From Pseudomonas sp. UMAB-08 (lineage in GTDB: Bacteria > Pseudomonadota > Gammaproteobacteria > Pseudomonadales > Pseudomonadaceae): a DNA stretch of 64,000 nt. Shown piece after piece: positions 16,082-24,340 of this stretch. The position numbers were made by a program, and so were the translations under genes. Position 1 is the first letter of the stretch; each line of letters starts with the position of its first letter. Where the stretch lies: NCBI RefSeq assembly GCF_900095225.1, contig NZ_LT607425.1, positions 54,767 through 118,766 on the forward strand, read 5' to 3'. The notes below the pieces were generated by a model. That model had not been told where the DNA came from and did not search any database. It worked only from the letters and a program-made list of their open reading frames with translations.

Positions 16082-17809
16082 TTAGAGAGTCTCAGATCCG
16101 GTCAGGCGCCGCAGAGTGCTGCGCAAAATAGGGCTATCAGGTTGTTGCTCGAGGGCTTTGCTCCAGACTTTCCGGGCTTCGCGCTGCTTGCCGTTGGCCC
16201 ACAGTACTTCGCCCAGGTGAGCGGCGACTTCGTGGTCCGGGAAGCGTTCCAGCGCCTGACGCAGCAGGCGTTCGGCTTCATCGAGGTTGCCCAGGCGGTA
16301 ATTTACCCACCCCAGACTGTCGAGTACGGCCGGGTCTTCCGGGTTCAGTGTGTGCGCTCGTTCGATCAGTGCCTTGGCTTCGGCGTAGCGCGTCGTGCGG
16401 TCTGACAGGGTGTAGCCCAAGGCATTCAAGGCCATGGCGTTGTCAGGCTCGCGCTTGATAATCGCGCGCAGGTCTTTTTCCATTTGCGACAGGTCGTCGC
16501 GTTTTTCCGCGAGCATGGCCCGGGTATACAGCAGGTTCAAATCGTCGGGATACTGCTTCAACGCCTGTCCCAGCACTTGCCAGGCTCGATCACTCTGGTT
16601 GTTGTTTGCCAGGGTTTCGGCTTCGATCAGGTACAGCTGAATCGCATAGTCGGGCTGCGCTTCGCGTGCAGTAGCCAGGCGTTTCGAGGCTTCGGCCACG
16701 CTGCCGTTGCTCATCAGTATGTCGCTTTGGCGCAGTTGCGCCGGCAGGTAGTCATTGCCGGGGCCGACCTGGGCATATTCGGCCAGGGCGTTTTGCGGAT
16801 CGTTGCGCTCTTCGTAGACACGGCCGAGGTTCAGGTGCGCCGAATCAACGTGGCTGCCGCGAGCGATCAGGTCTTCCAGGTAGCCGACGGCTTCATCCCA
16901 GGCTTTGGCCTCAAGGCAAACCAGCGCCAGCGAATAACGCAACTCGTCGTCATCCGGGAACTGTTGCACCAGGCTGGAGAACTCGACTTTGGCGTCGTCC
17001 ATGCGGTTCTGTTCGACCAGCATGCGGGCATAGGTCAGGCGCAGGCGTTTGTCGTCCGGGTATTGGCGAATGCTTTTTTCCAGGATCGGCAAGGCCTCTT
17101 TGCCTCGGTCCATGCCCTGCAGGAGGCGGGCGCGCAGCAGGATAGGGGTCACGTCGCCATCGTTGGCCGGATTGTCTTCCAGCAGTTTCAGGGCGCCTTG
17201 GGCATCACCGTTCTGCTGGAGGAGCAAGGCTTTGCCGAAGATCAGCTGGCCGTTTTTCGGGTATTTCTTGAGCAGGCGATCAAAGCTGGTCAGCAGACCG
17301 TTGCGGGTACCTGCATCGGTTTCGGCGGCAGACAGCGCCAAAAAGTCAAAATGCGTATCGCCCTGTCCTTGCAGGACCTTCTCCATGTACGCCATGGAGT
17401 CGTCGTAACGTCCTGCACGGGCCAATTGAATCGCCGCCGCGCGTTGTGCTTCAAGATTGGTCGGGTCGTTTTTCGCCCAGATCAGCGAGGTATCCAGCGC
17501 TGCCTGATCGGCGCCCACGTACTCGGCAATGTGGAAAGCGCGTTCGGAAATCCCCGGATCCTGAGTATTGATCGCTTGGGTGACGTAGTTATCCAGCGCG
17601 ATGTCGAATCGGTTGCGCTGACCCGCCAGCTCCGCACTCAACAGGCTGAACACTGTGTCTTCGGTGAACGAGCTATAAACCTGCGGTTTCGGGGCAGGTG
17701 CGGGCGTCGTGTCTGCGGCCGGCGGCGTAGCATCCGGTGAAACGGGGGCTATAGCCTGGCAACCATTCAGAAAGACAAAGGCGAGAAATAACGCGGAGGA
17801 TCTATTCAT
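16082..17809 (-). CDS. TPR-repeat protein, exported
   Basis: The 575-aa protein has an N-terminal signal that reads as a lipoprotein signal (FVFLNGCQA, Cys17), then a Pro/Ala-rich linker. An array of tetratricopeptide repeats follows from about residue 60 to 550; clear repeat cores include ALNALGYTLSDR and LLRQALERFPDHEVAAHLG near the C terminus. It is the counterpart of PA4667 of P. aeruginosa by position, next to lolB and opposite hemA. TPR arrays mediate protein-protein contacts; the partner is unknown. Being cotranscribed with lolB, it may take part in outer-membrane assembly, but this is inference. Confidence 0.88.
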   Translation of the reverse strand: MNRSSALFLAFVFLNGCQAIAPVSPDATPPAADTTPAPAPKPQVYSSFTEDTVFSLLSAELAGQRNRFDIALDNYVTQAINTQDPGISERAFHIAEYVGADQAALDTSLIWAKNDPTNLEAQRAAAIQLARAGRYDDSMAYMEKVLQGQGDTHFDFLALSAAETDAGTRNGLLTSFDRLLKKYPKNGQLIFGKALLLQQNGDAQGALKLLEDNPANDGDVTPILLRARLLQGMDRGKEALPILEKSIRQYPDDKRLRLTYARMLVEQNRMDDAKVEFSSLVQQFPDDDELRYSLALVCLEAKAWDEAVGYLEDLIARGSHVDSAHLNLGRVYEERNDPQNALAEYAQVGPGNDYLPAQLRQSDILMSNGSVAEASKRLATAREAQPDYAIQLYLIEAETLANNNQSDRAWQVLGQALKQYPDDLNLLYTRAMLAEKRDDLSQMEKDLRAIIKREPDNAMALNALGYTLSDRTTRYAEAKALIERAHTLNPEDPAVLDSLGWVNYRLGNLDEAERLLRQALERFPDHEVAAHLGEVLWANGKQREARKVWSKALEQQPDSPILRSTLRRLTGSETL

Positions 17810-18036
17810 ATATAGGGAGAGGGCGACTTACCTGCGGTCGGATCATCATGACACAAGCCTAGGAGCAAACCCACAGCCCATGCGAAAACTACTCAGTTGG
17901 CCTTCTTTGGGGTCAAAACACGCCCGATAAACGGCTTCAACTGAGTCGCTCAATTCGGACAATATTCTGCGGTGGTTGTTCTCACTCTGGCGAAGTAGGA
18001 CAATTGCCGGCTTCACGTCACCATCAGCGACCTTGA
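17810..18036. other. Divergent promoter region, TPR-lolB operon / hemA operon
   Basis: This 227-bp gap must contain the promoters of two divergent housekeeping operons. I find no strong inverted repeat or coding sequence in it. An AT-rich stretch just before the TPR start (about 17808-17820) includes ATATATAGGGAGAGG, which provides its ribosome site. Confidence 0.5.
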
Positions 18037-19314
18037 ATGGCCTTCCTTGCACTTGGTATTAACCATAAGACTGCGTCAGTAGACGTCCGCGAGCGCGTGG
18101 CATTTACGCCTGAGCAGTTGGTTGAGGCCTTGCAGCAGCTCTGCCGTCTAACCGACAGCCGCGAAGCTGCGATCCTCTCGACTTGTAACCGTAGCGAACT
18201 GTACATCGAACAGGACCACCTGGCGTCCGATGCCATACTGCGCTGGCTGGCCGATTATCATCACCTGAGCCTGGACGAACTGCGCGCCAGTGCTTACGTG
18301 CATGAAGATGAGGCGGCCGTTCGTCACATGATGCGGGTCGCCTCAGGGCTTGACTCGCTGGTGCTTGGCGAGCCACAGATTCTCGGCCAGATGAAGTCTG
18401 CGTACGCCGTTGCGCGGGAAGCAGGGACCATTGGCCCGCTGCTGGGCCGGTTGTTCCAGGCCACCTTCAACGCTGCCAAGCAGGTGCGCACCGATACCGC
18501 CATCGGTGAAAACCCGGTGTCGGTGGCGTTTGCTGCCGTCAGCCTGGCCAAGCAGATTTTCAGTGATTTGCAGCGCAGCCAGGCATTGTTGATTGGCGCG
18601 GGCGAAACCATCACGCTGGTTGCCCGGCATCTGCATGATCTGGGCGTGAGGCGTATCGTGGTGGCCAACCGTACTCTTGAGCGGGCCAGTATTCTGGCTG
18701 CGGAGTTCGGTGCCCACGCGGTTTTACTGTCCGATATTCCGGCTGAGCTGGTCAAAAGCGACATCGTGATCAGTTCCACCGCCAGTCAGTTGCCGATCCT
18801 GGGCAAGGGCGCGGTGGAAAGCGCCTTGAAGCTGCGCAAGCACAAACCGATCTTCATGGTCGATATTGCGGTGCCTCGCGATATCGAGCCGGAAGTCGGC
18901 GAGCTGGACGACGTTTACCTCTACAGCGTCGATGACCTGCACGAAGTGGTCGCCGAAAACCTCAAGAGTCGCCAGGGCGCTGCGCAAGCGGCTGAAGAAC
19001 TGGTGAGTCTGGGTGCCGATGAGTTCATGTTGCGCCTGCGAGAGCTGGCGGCAGTGGATGTGCTTAAGGCCTATCGTCAACAAAGCGAGCGCCTGCGTGA
19101 CGATGAATTGCTCAAAGCCCAACGCATGTTGGCCAACGGCAGCAGCGCCGAAGACGTGCTGGTGCAATTGGCGCGAGGGCTGACCAACAAATTGATGCAT
19201 GCTCCAAGCGTGCAGTTGAAAAAGCTGTCTGCCGAAGGTCGCCTCGATGCGTTGGCCATGGCCCAAGAACTTTTTGCCCTCGGTGAGGGCTCGACGGATA
19301 AACCCCCGCAATGA
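18037..19314 (+). CDS. hemA: Glutamyl-tRNA reductase
   Basis: First committed enzyme of C5-pathway tetrapyrrole synthesis, reducing glutamyl-tRNA to glutamate-1-semialdehyde with NADPH. The protein is 425 aa, starting MAFLALGINHKTASVDVRER. The catalytic Cys is in LSTCNRSELY near residue 50. The Rossmann domain contains IGAGETITLVARHL. The C-terminal helical dimerisation domain is complete. Its stop overlaps the prfA start by four bases (ATGA), so the two are translationally coupled. hemH lies 15 kb downstream. Confidence 0.97.
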   Translation: MAFLALGINHKTASVDVRERVAFTPEQLVEALQQLCRLTDSREAAILSTCNRSELYIEQDHLASDAILRWLADYHHLSLDELRASAYVHEDEAAVRHMMRVASGLDSLVLGEPQILGQMKSAYAVAREAGTIGPLLGRLFQATFNAAKQVRTDTAIGENPVSVAFAAVSLAKQIFSDLQRSQALLIGAGETITLVARHLHDLGVRRIVVANRTLERASILAAEFGAHAVLLSDIPAELVKSDIVISSTASQLPILGKGAVESALKLRKHKPIFMVDIAVPRDIEPEVGELDDVYLYSVDDLHEVVAENLKSRQGAAQAAEELVSLGADEFMLRLRELAAVDVLKAYRQQSERLRDDELLKAQRMLANGSSAEDVLVQLARGLTNKLMHAPSVQLKKLSAEGRLDALAMAQELFALGEGSTDKPPQ

Positions 19315-20393
19315 AAGCTTCACTGCTCAATAAGCTGGACATCCTCAATGATCGTTTTGAGGAACTGACCGCACTGCTGGGTGATGCCGAAGTCATTTCC
19401 GAGCAAACCAGGTTTCGCGCCTATTCCCGGGAGTACGCCGAAGTAGAGCCTATTGTGGTGACCTACAACCAGTTGCTCAAAGTGCAGGGCGATCTGGAAG
19501 GTGCACAGGCGCTGCTCAAGGACAGTGACCCGGACATGCGTGAAATGGCCGTCGAGGAAGTCCGCGAAGCCAAGGAACAACTGATCGAGCTGGAACGTCA
19601 ACTGCAACGCATGCTGTTGCCCAAGGACCCGAACGACGGGCGCAATGTGTTCCTCGAAATTCGTGCGGGAACCGGTGGTGACGAGGCCGCTATTTTCTCC
19701 GGCGACCTGTTTCGCATGTACTCACGCTACGCTGAACGTCGCGGCTGGCGCGTGGAAATTCTGTCGGAAAACGAAGGCGAGCATGGCGGCTATAAAGAAG
19801 TCATTGCGCGCGTCGAAGGCGATCACGTCTACGGCAAATTGAAATTCGAGTCCGGTGCCCATCGCGTGCAGCGCGTCCCGGAAACCGAATCCCAAGGGCG
19901 TATTCATACGTCTGCCTGCACCGTGGCGGTATTGCCTGAGCCCGATGAGCAACAAGTCATCGAGATCAACTCATCCGATTTGCGTGTCGACACGTACAAG
20001 TCCTCCGGCGCCGGTGGTCAGCACGTGAACAAGACCGACTCGGCGGTGCGCATTACTCACCTTCCGACCGGCATCGTTGTCGAATGCCAGGAAGAGCGGT
20101 CCCAGCACAAGAACCGGGCCCGGGCGATGTCCTGGCTGTCGGCGAAACTCAACGATCAGCAAACCAGCGCGGCGGCCAATGCCATCGCCAGCGAGCGTAA
20201 ATTGCTGGTGGGGTCGGGTGATCGCTCCGAACGAATTCGGACCTACAACTTTCCTCAGGGTCGTGTGACGGACCATCGGGTCAACTTGACGCTGTATTCC
20301 CTTGATGACGTTATGGCCGGTGGAGTCGATGCAGTGATCGAACCGTTGCTGGCCGAGTTCCAGGCTGATCAACTTGCGGCATTGGGTGAGTAA
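19311..20393 (+). CDS. prfA: Peptide chain release factor 1
   Basis: RF1 ends translation at UAA and UAG. The 360-aa protein contains the peptidyl-hydrolase GGQ motif in SSGAGGQHVNKTDSAVR near residue 235, and the codon-recognition PxT-type region is in domain 2 (RVPETESQGRIHTSACTV). The start codon overlaps the hemA stop, and prmC, which methylates the GGQ Gln, follows directly. Confidence 0.97.
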   Translation: MKASLLNKLDILNDRFEELTALLGDAEVISEQTRFRAYSREYAEVEPIVVTYNQLLKVQGDLEGAQALLKDSDPDMREMAVEEVREAKEQLIELERQLQRMLLPKDPNDGRNVFLEIRAGTGGDEAAIFSGDLFRMYSRYAERRGWRVEILSENEGEHGGYKEVIARVEGDHVYGKLKFESGAHRVQRVPETESQGRIHTSACTVAVLPEPDEQQVIEINSSDLRVDTYKSSGAGGQHVNKTDSAVRITHLPTGIVVECQEERSQHKNRARAMSWLSAKLNDQQTSAAANAIASERKLLVGSGDRSERIRTYNFPQGRVTDHRVNLTLYSLDDVMAGGVDAVIEPLLAEFQADQLAALGE

Positions 20394-21236
20394 ATGACTA
20401 TTATCGCCAGCGTGTTAAGAGCCGCCGAGCTACCGGATTCGCCGACCGCGCGCCTGGATGTGGAGTTGTTGTTGGCTGCCGCCCTGGGCAAGCCCCGTAG
20501 CTATCTGCACACCTGGCCCGAGCGGATTGTCAGCAGCGAAGCGGCGCAGGTGTTTGCCTCCTATCTGCAACGCCGTCGTGCGGGCGAGCCGGTGGCCTAT
20601 ATTCTGGGCCAGCAAGGGTTCTGGAAGCTGGACCTGGAAGTGGCGCCACACACGCTTATCCCGCGTCCCGACACAGAGCTGTTGGTCGAAGCAGCGCTCG
20701 AACTGCATGCGGCAACGCCAGCTCTGGCGCCTGTCACCGTGCTTGATCTGGGCACAGGCACCGGCGCCATTGCCCTGGCGCTGGCCAGTGAACGTCCGGC
20801 CTGGAACGTAACGGCTGTAGATCGCATCCTTGAAGCCGTTGCGTTGGCCGAGCGCAATCGTCAGCGCCTGCACCTGAACAACGCCACTGTGTTGAACAGC
20901 CATTGGTTCAGCGCACTTGAAGGTCAGCGTTTCGACATGATCATCAGCAACCCTCCTTATATTGCCAGCGCTGATCCGCATCTGGCGGCAGGAGACGTAC
21001 GTTTCGAACCGAGCAGTGCCTTGGTGGCGGGCGTCGACGGGTTGGACGACCTGCGCGTCATCATTACCCAGGCGCCGCAGTACCTCGATGTTGGCGGTTG
21101 GCTGTTGCTTGAACACGGTTACGATCAAGCCGCCGCCGTGCGCGACCTGATGGCAAACCAAGGCTTTGAACGTGTGCACAGCCGCAAGGATTTGGGCGGC
21201 CACGAGCGTATTACTCTTGGGCGCCTCCCGTGCTGA
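20394..21236 (+). CDS. prmC: Release factor glutamine methyltransferase
   Basis: PrmC methylates the Gln of the GGQ motif in RF1 and RF2 using S-adenosylmethionine. The 280-aa protein has an N-terminal helical domain, SAM-binding motif I VLDLGTGTGAIALALA near residue 118, and the catalytic NPPY motif in ISNPPYIAS. The ATG immediately follows the prfA stop (TAAATG), so enzyme and substrate are coproduced. Confidence 0.96.
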   Translation: MTIIASVLRAAELPDSPTARLDVELLLAAALGKPRSYLHTWPERIVSSEAAQVFASYLQRRRAGEPVAYILGQQGFWKLDLEVAPHTLIPRPDTELLVEAALELHAATPALAPVTVLDLGTGTGAIALALASERPAWNVTAVDRILEAVALAERNRQRLHLNNATVLNSHWFSALEGQRFDMIISNPPYIASADPHLAAGDVRFEPSSALVAGVDGLDDLRVIITQAPQYLDVGGWLLLEHGYDQAAAVRDLMANQGFERVHSRKDLGGHERITLGRLPC

Positions 21237-21985
21237 CCGACCAGGAACTGTTGCGCTACAGTCGGCAGATTCTGTTGCAGCACGTGGATATCGACGGTCA
21301 GTTGCGCCTCAAACACAGCCGGGCGTTGATTGTCGGCCTCGGCGGCCTGGGTTCTCCTGTGGCTCTGTATCTGGCTGCTGCCGGTGTCGGCGAGTTGCAT
21401 CTGGCCGACTTCGACACCGTGGACCTGACCAATCTGCAACGGCAGATCATCCATGACAGCCACAGCGTCGGGCAGAGCAAGGTCGATTCGGCCATTGAAC
21501 GCCTGACCGCGATCAATCCCGAGGTGAAACTGATCGCTCATCGCAGCGCACTGGATGCCGACAGCCTGGCTGCTGCGGTAGCCGATGTTGACGTCGTACT
21601 CGATTGCTCTGACAACTTTTCCACCCGCGAAGCGGTAAATGCGGCGTGTGTCGCGGCGCGTAAGCCGCTGGTCAGTGGTGCAGCGATTCGCCTGGAAGGG
21701 CAATTGTCGGTGTTCGATCCACGGCGCAATGACAGCCCGTGTTATCACTGCCTGTACGGGCATGGCAGCGAAGCTGAACTGACGTGCAGCGAAGCCGGTG
21801 TCCTCGGGCCCTTGGTGGGTCTGGTCGGCAGCCTGCAAGCACTCGAAGCACTGAAGCTGTTGGCGGGGTTTGGCGAGCCGTTAGTGGGGCGTTTGCTATT
21901 GATCGACGCGTTGACCAGTCGCTTTCGCGAGTTGAGGGTCAAGCGCGATCCAGCCTGCAGTGTGTGCGGTCTTGCCCATGACTAA
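21230..21985 (+). CDS. moeB: Molybdopterin-synthase adenylyltransferase (MoeB/ThiF family)
   Basis: This E1-like enzyme adenylates the C terminus of a sulfur-carrier protein (MoaD or a ThiS-like protein). The start is GTG at 21230, overlapping the prmC stop by 7 bp, and gives 251 aa. The nucleotide-binding VGLGGLGSPVALYLAAAGVG is near residue 35. The zinc-binding CxxC pairs are CYHC and CSVC. MoeB is the likely choice by synteny with PAO1; ThiF activity cannot be excluded. Its 3' end overlaps murI by 8 bp. Confidence 0.9.
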   Translation: MLTDQELLRYSRQILLQHVDIDGQLRLKHSRALIVGLGGLGSPVALYLAAAGVGELHLADFDTVDLTNLQRQIIHDSHSVGQSKVDSAIERLTAINPEVKLIAHRSALDADSLAAAVADVDVVLDCSDNFSTREAVNAACVAARKPLVSGAAIRLEGQLSVFDPRRNDSPCYHCLYGHGSEAELTCSEAGVLGPLVGLVGSLQALEALKLLAGFGEPLVGRLLLIDALTSRFRELRVKRDPACSVCGLAHD

Positions 21986-22778
21986 CACCCATGAAGCGCC
22001 GATTGGGGTCTTTGATTCCGGAGTGGGCGGTTTATCGGTGCTGGGTGAGATTCGCAGCCTGTTACCCAACGAGTCCCTGCTGTATGTGGCCGATTGCGGC
22101 AACGTTCCTTATGGCGAGAAAACCCCCGAGTTCATTCGCCAACGCTGTGCGGTGATTGCCGATTTTTTCCAGAAGCAGGGCGCCAAAGCACTGGTGCTGG
22201 CCTGCAATACCGCGACGGTGGCAGGCGTTGCTGATTTACGCGAACGCTATCCTGACTGGCCTATCGTCGGCATGGAGCCTGCCGTCAAACCGGCAGCAGC
22301 GGCCACCCGCAGCGGTGTGGTGGGCGTGCTGGCGACCACAGGTACCTTGCAGAGCGCCAAGTTTGCGGCCTTGCTCGACCGGTTTGCACTCGATGTGCGG
22401 GTCGTCACCCAGCCGTGTCCTGGTTTGGTCGAGCTGATCGAAACCGGCGATCTGGTCAGCCCGACGATCAGCAGCTTGTTGCGCAGCTATGTCGAGCCTT
22501 TACTGGCTGCGGGCTGCGACACCATTATTCTCGGCTGTACGCACTATCCTTTCCTGAAACCACTGCTGCGCCAAATGGTCCCGGAGTCGATCAGCCTGAT
22601 CGATACGGGCGGCGCAGTCGCCCGGCAACTTCAGCGGTTATTGACCCAGCGCGAGTTACTGGCGACGGGGCCGGCTCAGGAAACGCAGTTCTGGACCAGT
22701 GCAGATCCGGAAAATTTCAGAAAAATCCTACCGTTGCTATGGAAATCATCGGGCTGTGTGCGATTCTTCCCTCAGTAA
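21978..22778 (+). CDS. murI: Glutamate racemase
   Basis: MurI converts L- to D-glutamate for peptidoglycan. A start at 21978 (MTNTHEAPIGVFDSGVGG) gives 266 aa; an in-frame ATG at 21960 lies deep within moeB. Both catalytic Cys motifs are present, ACNTAT in the first domain and GCTHYPF in the second. It is the last gene of the overlapping hemA-prfA-prmC-moeB-murI series. An uninterrupted A tract follows the stop codon. Confidence 0.96.
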   Translation: MTNTHEAPIGVFDSGVGGLSVLGEIRSLLPNESLLYVADCGNVPYGEKTPEFIRQRCAVIADFFQKQGAKALVLACNTATVAGVADLRERYPDWPIVGMEPAVKPAAAATRSGVVGVLATTGTLQSAKFAALLDRFALDVRVVTQPCPGLVELIETGDLVSPTISSLLRSYVEPLLAAGCDTIILGCTHYPFLKPLLRQMVPESISLIDTGGAVARQLQRLLTQRELLATGPAQETQFWTSADPENFRKILPLLWKSSGCVRFFPQ

Positions 22779-22896
22779 AAAAAAACACGAAGAGCTCAGT
22801 TTTGAGCTGAACTAACGTGTAACGGCGAATGTTTATAACGCGTCGGCGGATAAGTAAAAAATTTCTACAACTGCATTCGAAAATAGGATGTTTCTG

Positions 22897-23415
22897 ATGA
22901 AGCGACTGTTTTGTTTGGCTGCGATTGCGGCCGCACTCATGGGGCAAAGTGTTATCGCTGAAGCGGCGGGCGTCGAGTTATCGGTCGGTCAGACCGGCGA
23001 GTCGACAATGACCTATCGCTTGGGCTTACAGTTTGATTGGGATAAAAGCTGGTTACAGAGTGACGTGGGTCGCCTGACAGGCTACTGGAGCGGGGGGTAC
23101 ACCTACTGGGCCGGCCGCCACGGCTCCAGTAACAACAGCCTGTCGTTCTCGCCGGTATTGGTTTATGAGTTCGCGGGTCAAAACGTCAAGCCGTACGTGG
23201 AAGCAGGTATCGGCGTCGCGGTGTTTTCCGGCACTCGGGTAGAAGATCAGCAGTTGGGCACGTCTTTTCTGTTCGAGGACCGGCTTGGGTTTGGTCTGCG
23301 CTTTGCTGGAGGGCATGAGGTCGGGGTTCGTGCGACGCACTATTCCAACGCCGGGCTCAACGACGTCAACTCCGGTGTAGAAAGTTACGCCCTGCACTAC
23401 ACGATGCCCTTCTAA
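22897..23415 (+). CDS. pagL: PagL-type lipid A 3-O-deacylase
   Basis: This outer-membrane beta-barrel enzyme removes the 3-O acyl chain of lipid A. The start at 22897 (MKRLFCLAAIAAALMG) fits an AGGA ribosome site better than 22888 and gives 172 aa. A Sec signal peptide is cleaved near AEA-AGVE. The active-site His and Ser are in the C-terminal THYSNAG motif, matching the HxS arrangement of PagL. The protein ends in Phe, as outer-membrane barrels do. The position between murI and the photolyase block matches PA4661 of P. aeruginosa. It converges on the YkgJ-family gene with a gap of only 15 bp. Confidence 0.9.
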   Translation: MKRLFCLAAIAAALMGQSVIAEAAGVELSVGQTGESTMTYRLGLQFDWDKSWLQSDVGRLTGYWSGGYTYWAGRHGSSNNSLSFSPVLVYEFAGQNVKPYVEAGIGVAVFSGTRVEDQQLGTSFLFEDRLGFGLRFAGGHEVGVRATHYSNAGLNDVNSGVESYALHYTMPF

Positions 23416-23430
23416 CGGCGTGATGCCGTT

Positions 23431-23745
23431 TCAGAGATACGCCGTGGCAATCCCACGGCGTTCATTCAGGCAATCCGTTTCGCCTGTCTCGAACTCGCGG
23501 CAAATCAGCGGGCGTTTTTCATAGATGCTGCACATCATGGTGTTGCGATCCAGCGCCGCGCACCAGCCGTCATCCAGACGCAACATGACCTCGCCGCCCC
23601 AATCGTCGGTATCGATGTAACGTTCAGGCACGCCGGTATCGGTGATCAGCATCACTTCCAGCTGGCAGCAACAGGCTGCGCAGGTCGAACACGTGACGGC
23701 CGGTTCTGCGTCGATGGGGGTCAATGGAATGTTGGTGGTTGTCAT
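23431..23745 (-). CDS. YkgJ-family cysteine-cluster protein
   Basis: The 104-aa protein starts at 23745 (MTTTNIPLTPID) and has the family's Cys pattern: CSTCAACCC near residue 20, then CSIYEKRPLICREFE and a final Cys. These Cys residues are thought to bind zinc or an Fe-S cluster. The biological role is unknown. An earlier in-frame ATG at 23775 has no ribosome site. It lies 85 bp downstream of the photolyase/fatty-acid operon on the same strand and may be a separate unit. Confidence 0.85.
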   Translation of the reverse strand: MTTTNIPLTPIDAEPAVTCSTCAACCCQLEVMLITDTGVPERYIDTDDWGGEVMLRLDDGWCAALDRNTMMCSIYEKRPLICREFETGETDCLNERRGIATAYL

Positions 23746-23830
23746 AGGCGCGCAGTGTATGCCAGTGCGCAGCACCCGTGTGAATCCCCTGACAGAACAC
23801 CGCCTTTTGCACGCCTGCGTGGGACTGCAT

Positions 23831-24340
23831 TTATTCGCGAAGGCTGCGTGTCAGGCGCAGAAAGTGTGCCAGACCTTGCAGCAACGGAAACAAAACGGCC
23901 CAGATCAGCCCCAGCAACAACAGGCTGGGCCACACCCCCAATGGCAAATGAACCCCCGCCATCTGCGAACCTGCGCAGTACGACAGCGGTCCGCCGACGG
24001 CGCCGAGCAGGCTGGCGCGCCACCAGGGTTTGGCGGTCCAGGCCAGGCAGTGATTGAGCGTGGTCGCCAACACGGCCCATAACAGGATCAACCACAGCGG
24101 GATTAACGGCCCGCCACTGTCGAAACCAAATACACCCAGCGCCTGCAAGGCACTGTCGAGCAAGGTGCCGACCAGCGTCACGCTGATCAGCAGTTTACCT
24201 TCCGTCTGCCATGAACTTATCCACAGCAGATGCACGCACAACACGCCCGCCGCGATCAGCAACCACAGGCTGTTACCGCCCAGTACGCAGGCGAACCAGC
24301 CAATCTGGAACAGCAGCGCGTTGGCCAGCTGTTTACGCAT
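23831..24340 (-). CDS. DUF2878 family membrane protein
   Basis: The start at 24340 (MRKQLANALLFQIGWFACV) overlaps the end of the Cfa-like gene by 8 bp and gives 169 aa; the longer reading from 24427 runs inside that gene. Around five hydrophobic segments are visible, for example SLWLLIAAGVLCVHLLW and LIPLWLILLWAVLATTL. Function is unknown. Its place as last gene of a light/lipid operon suggests a membrane-associated part in making or handling the modified lipid. Confidence 0.8.
   Translation of the reverse strand: MRKQLANALLFQIGWFACVLGGNSLWLLIAAGVLCVHLLWISSWQTEGKLLISVTLVGTLLDSALQALGVFGFDSGGPLIPLWLILLWAVLATTLNHCLAWTAKPWWRASLLGAVGGPLSYCAGSQMAGVHLPLGVWPSLLLLGLIWAVLFPLLQGLAHFLRLTRSLRE

Noticed and set aside
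16484..17740. A 418-codon plus-strand frame opposite the TPR gene
   Set aside because: The translation is low-complexity (Gln/Arg/Val rich) and mirrors the repeat structure of the TPR array on the minus strand, which has a proper lipoprotein signal and TPR motifs.
22791..22808. Hairpin AGCTCA-N4-TGAGCT after murI as a terminator
   Set aside because: On the plus strand no T tract follows the stem; the A tract precedes it. It could work only in the opposite direction, where no gene ends.
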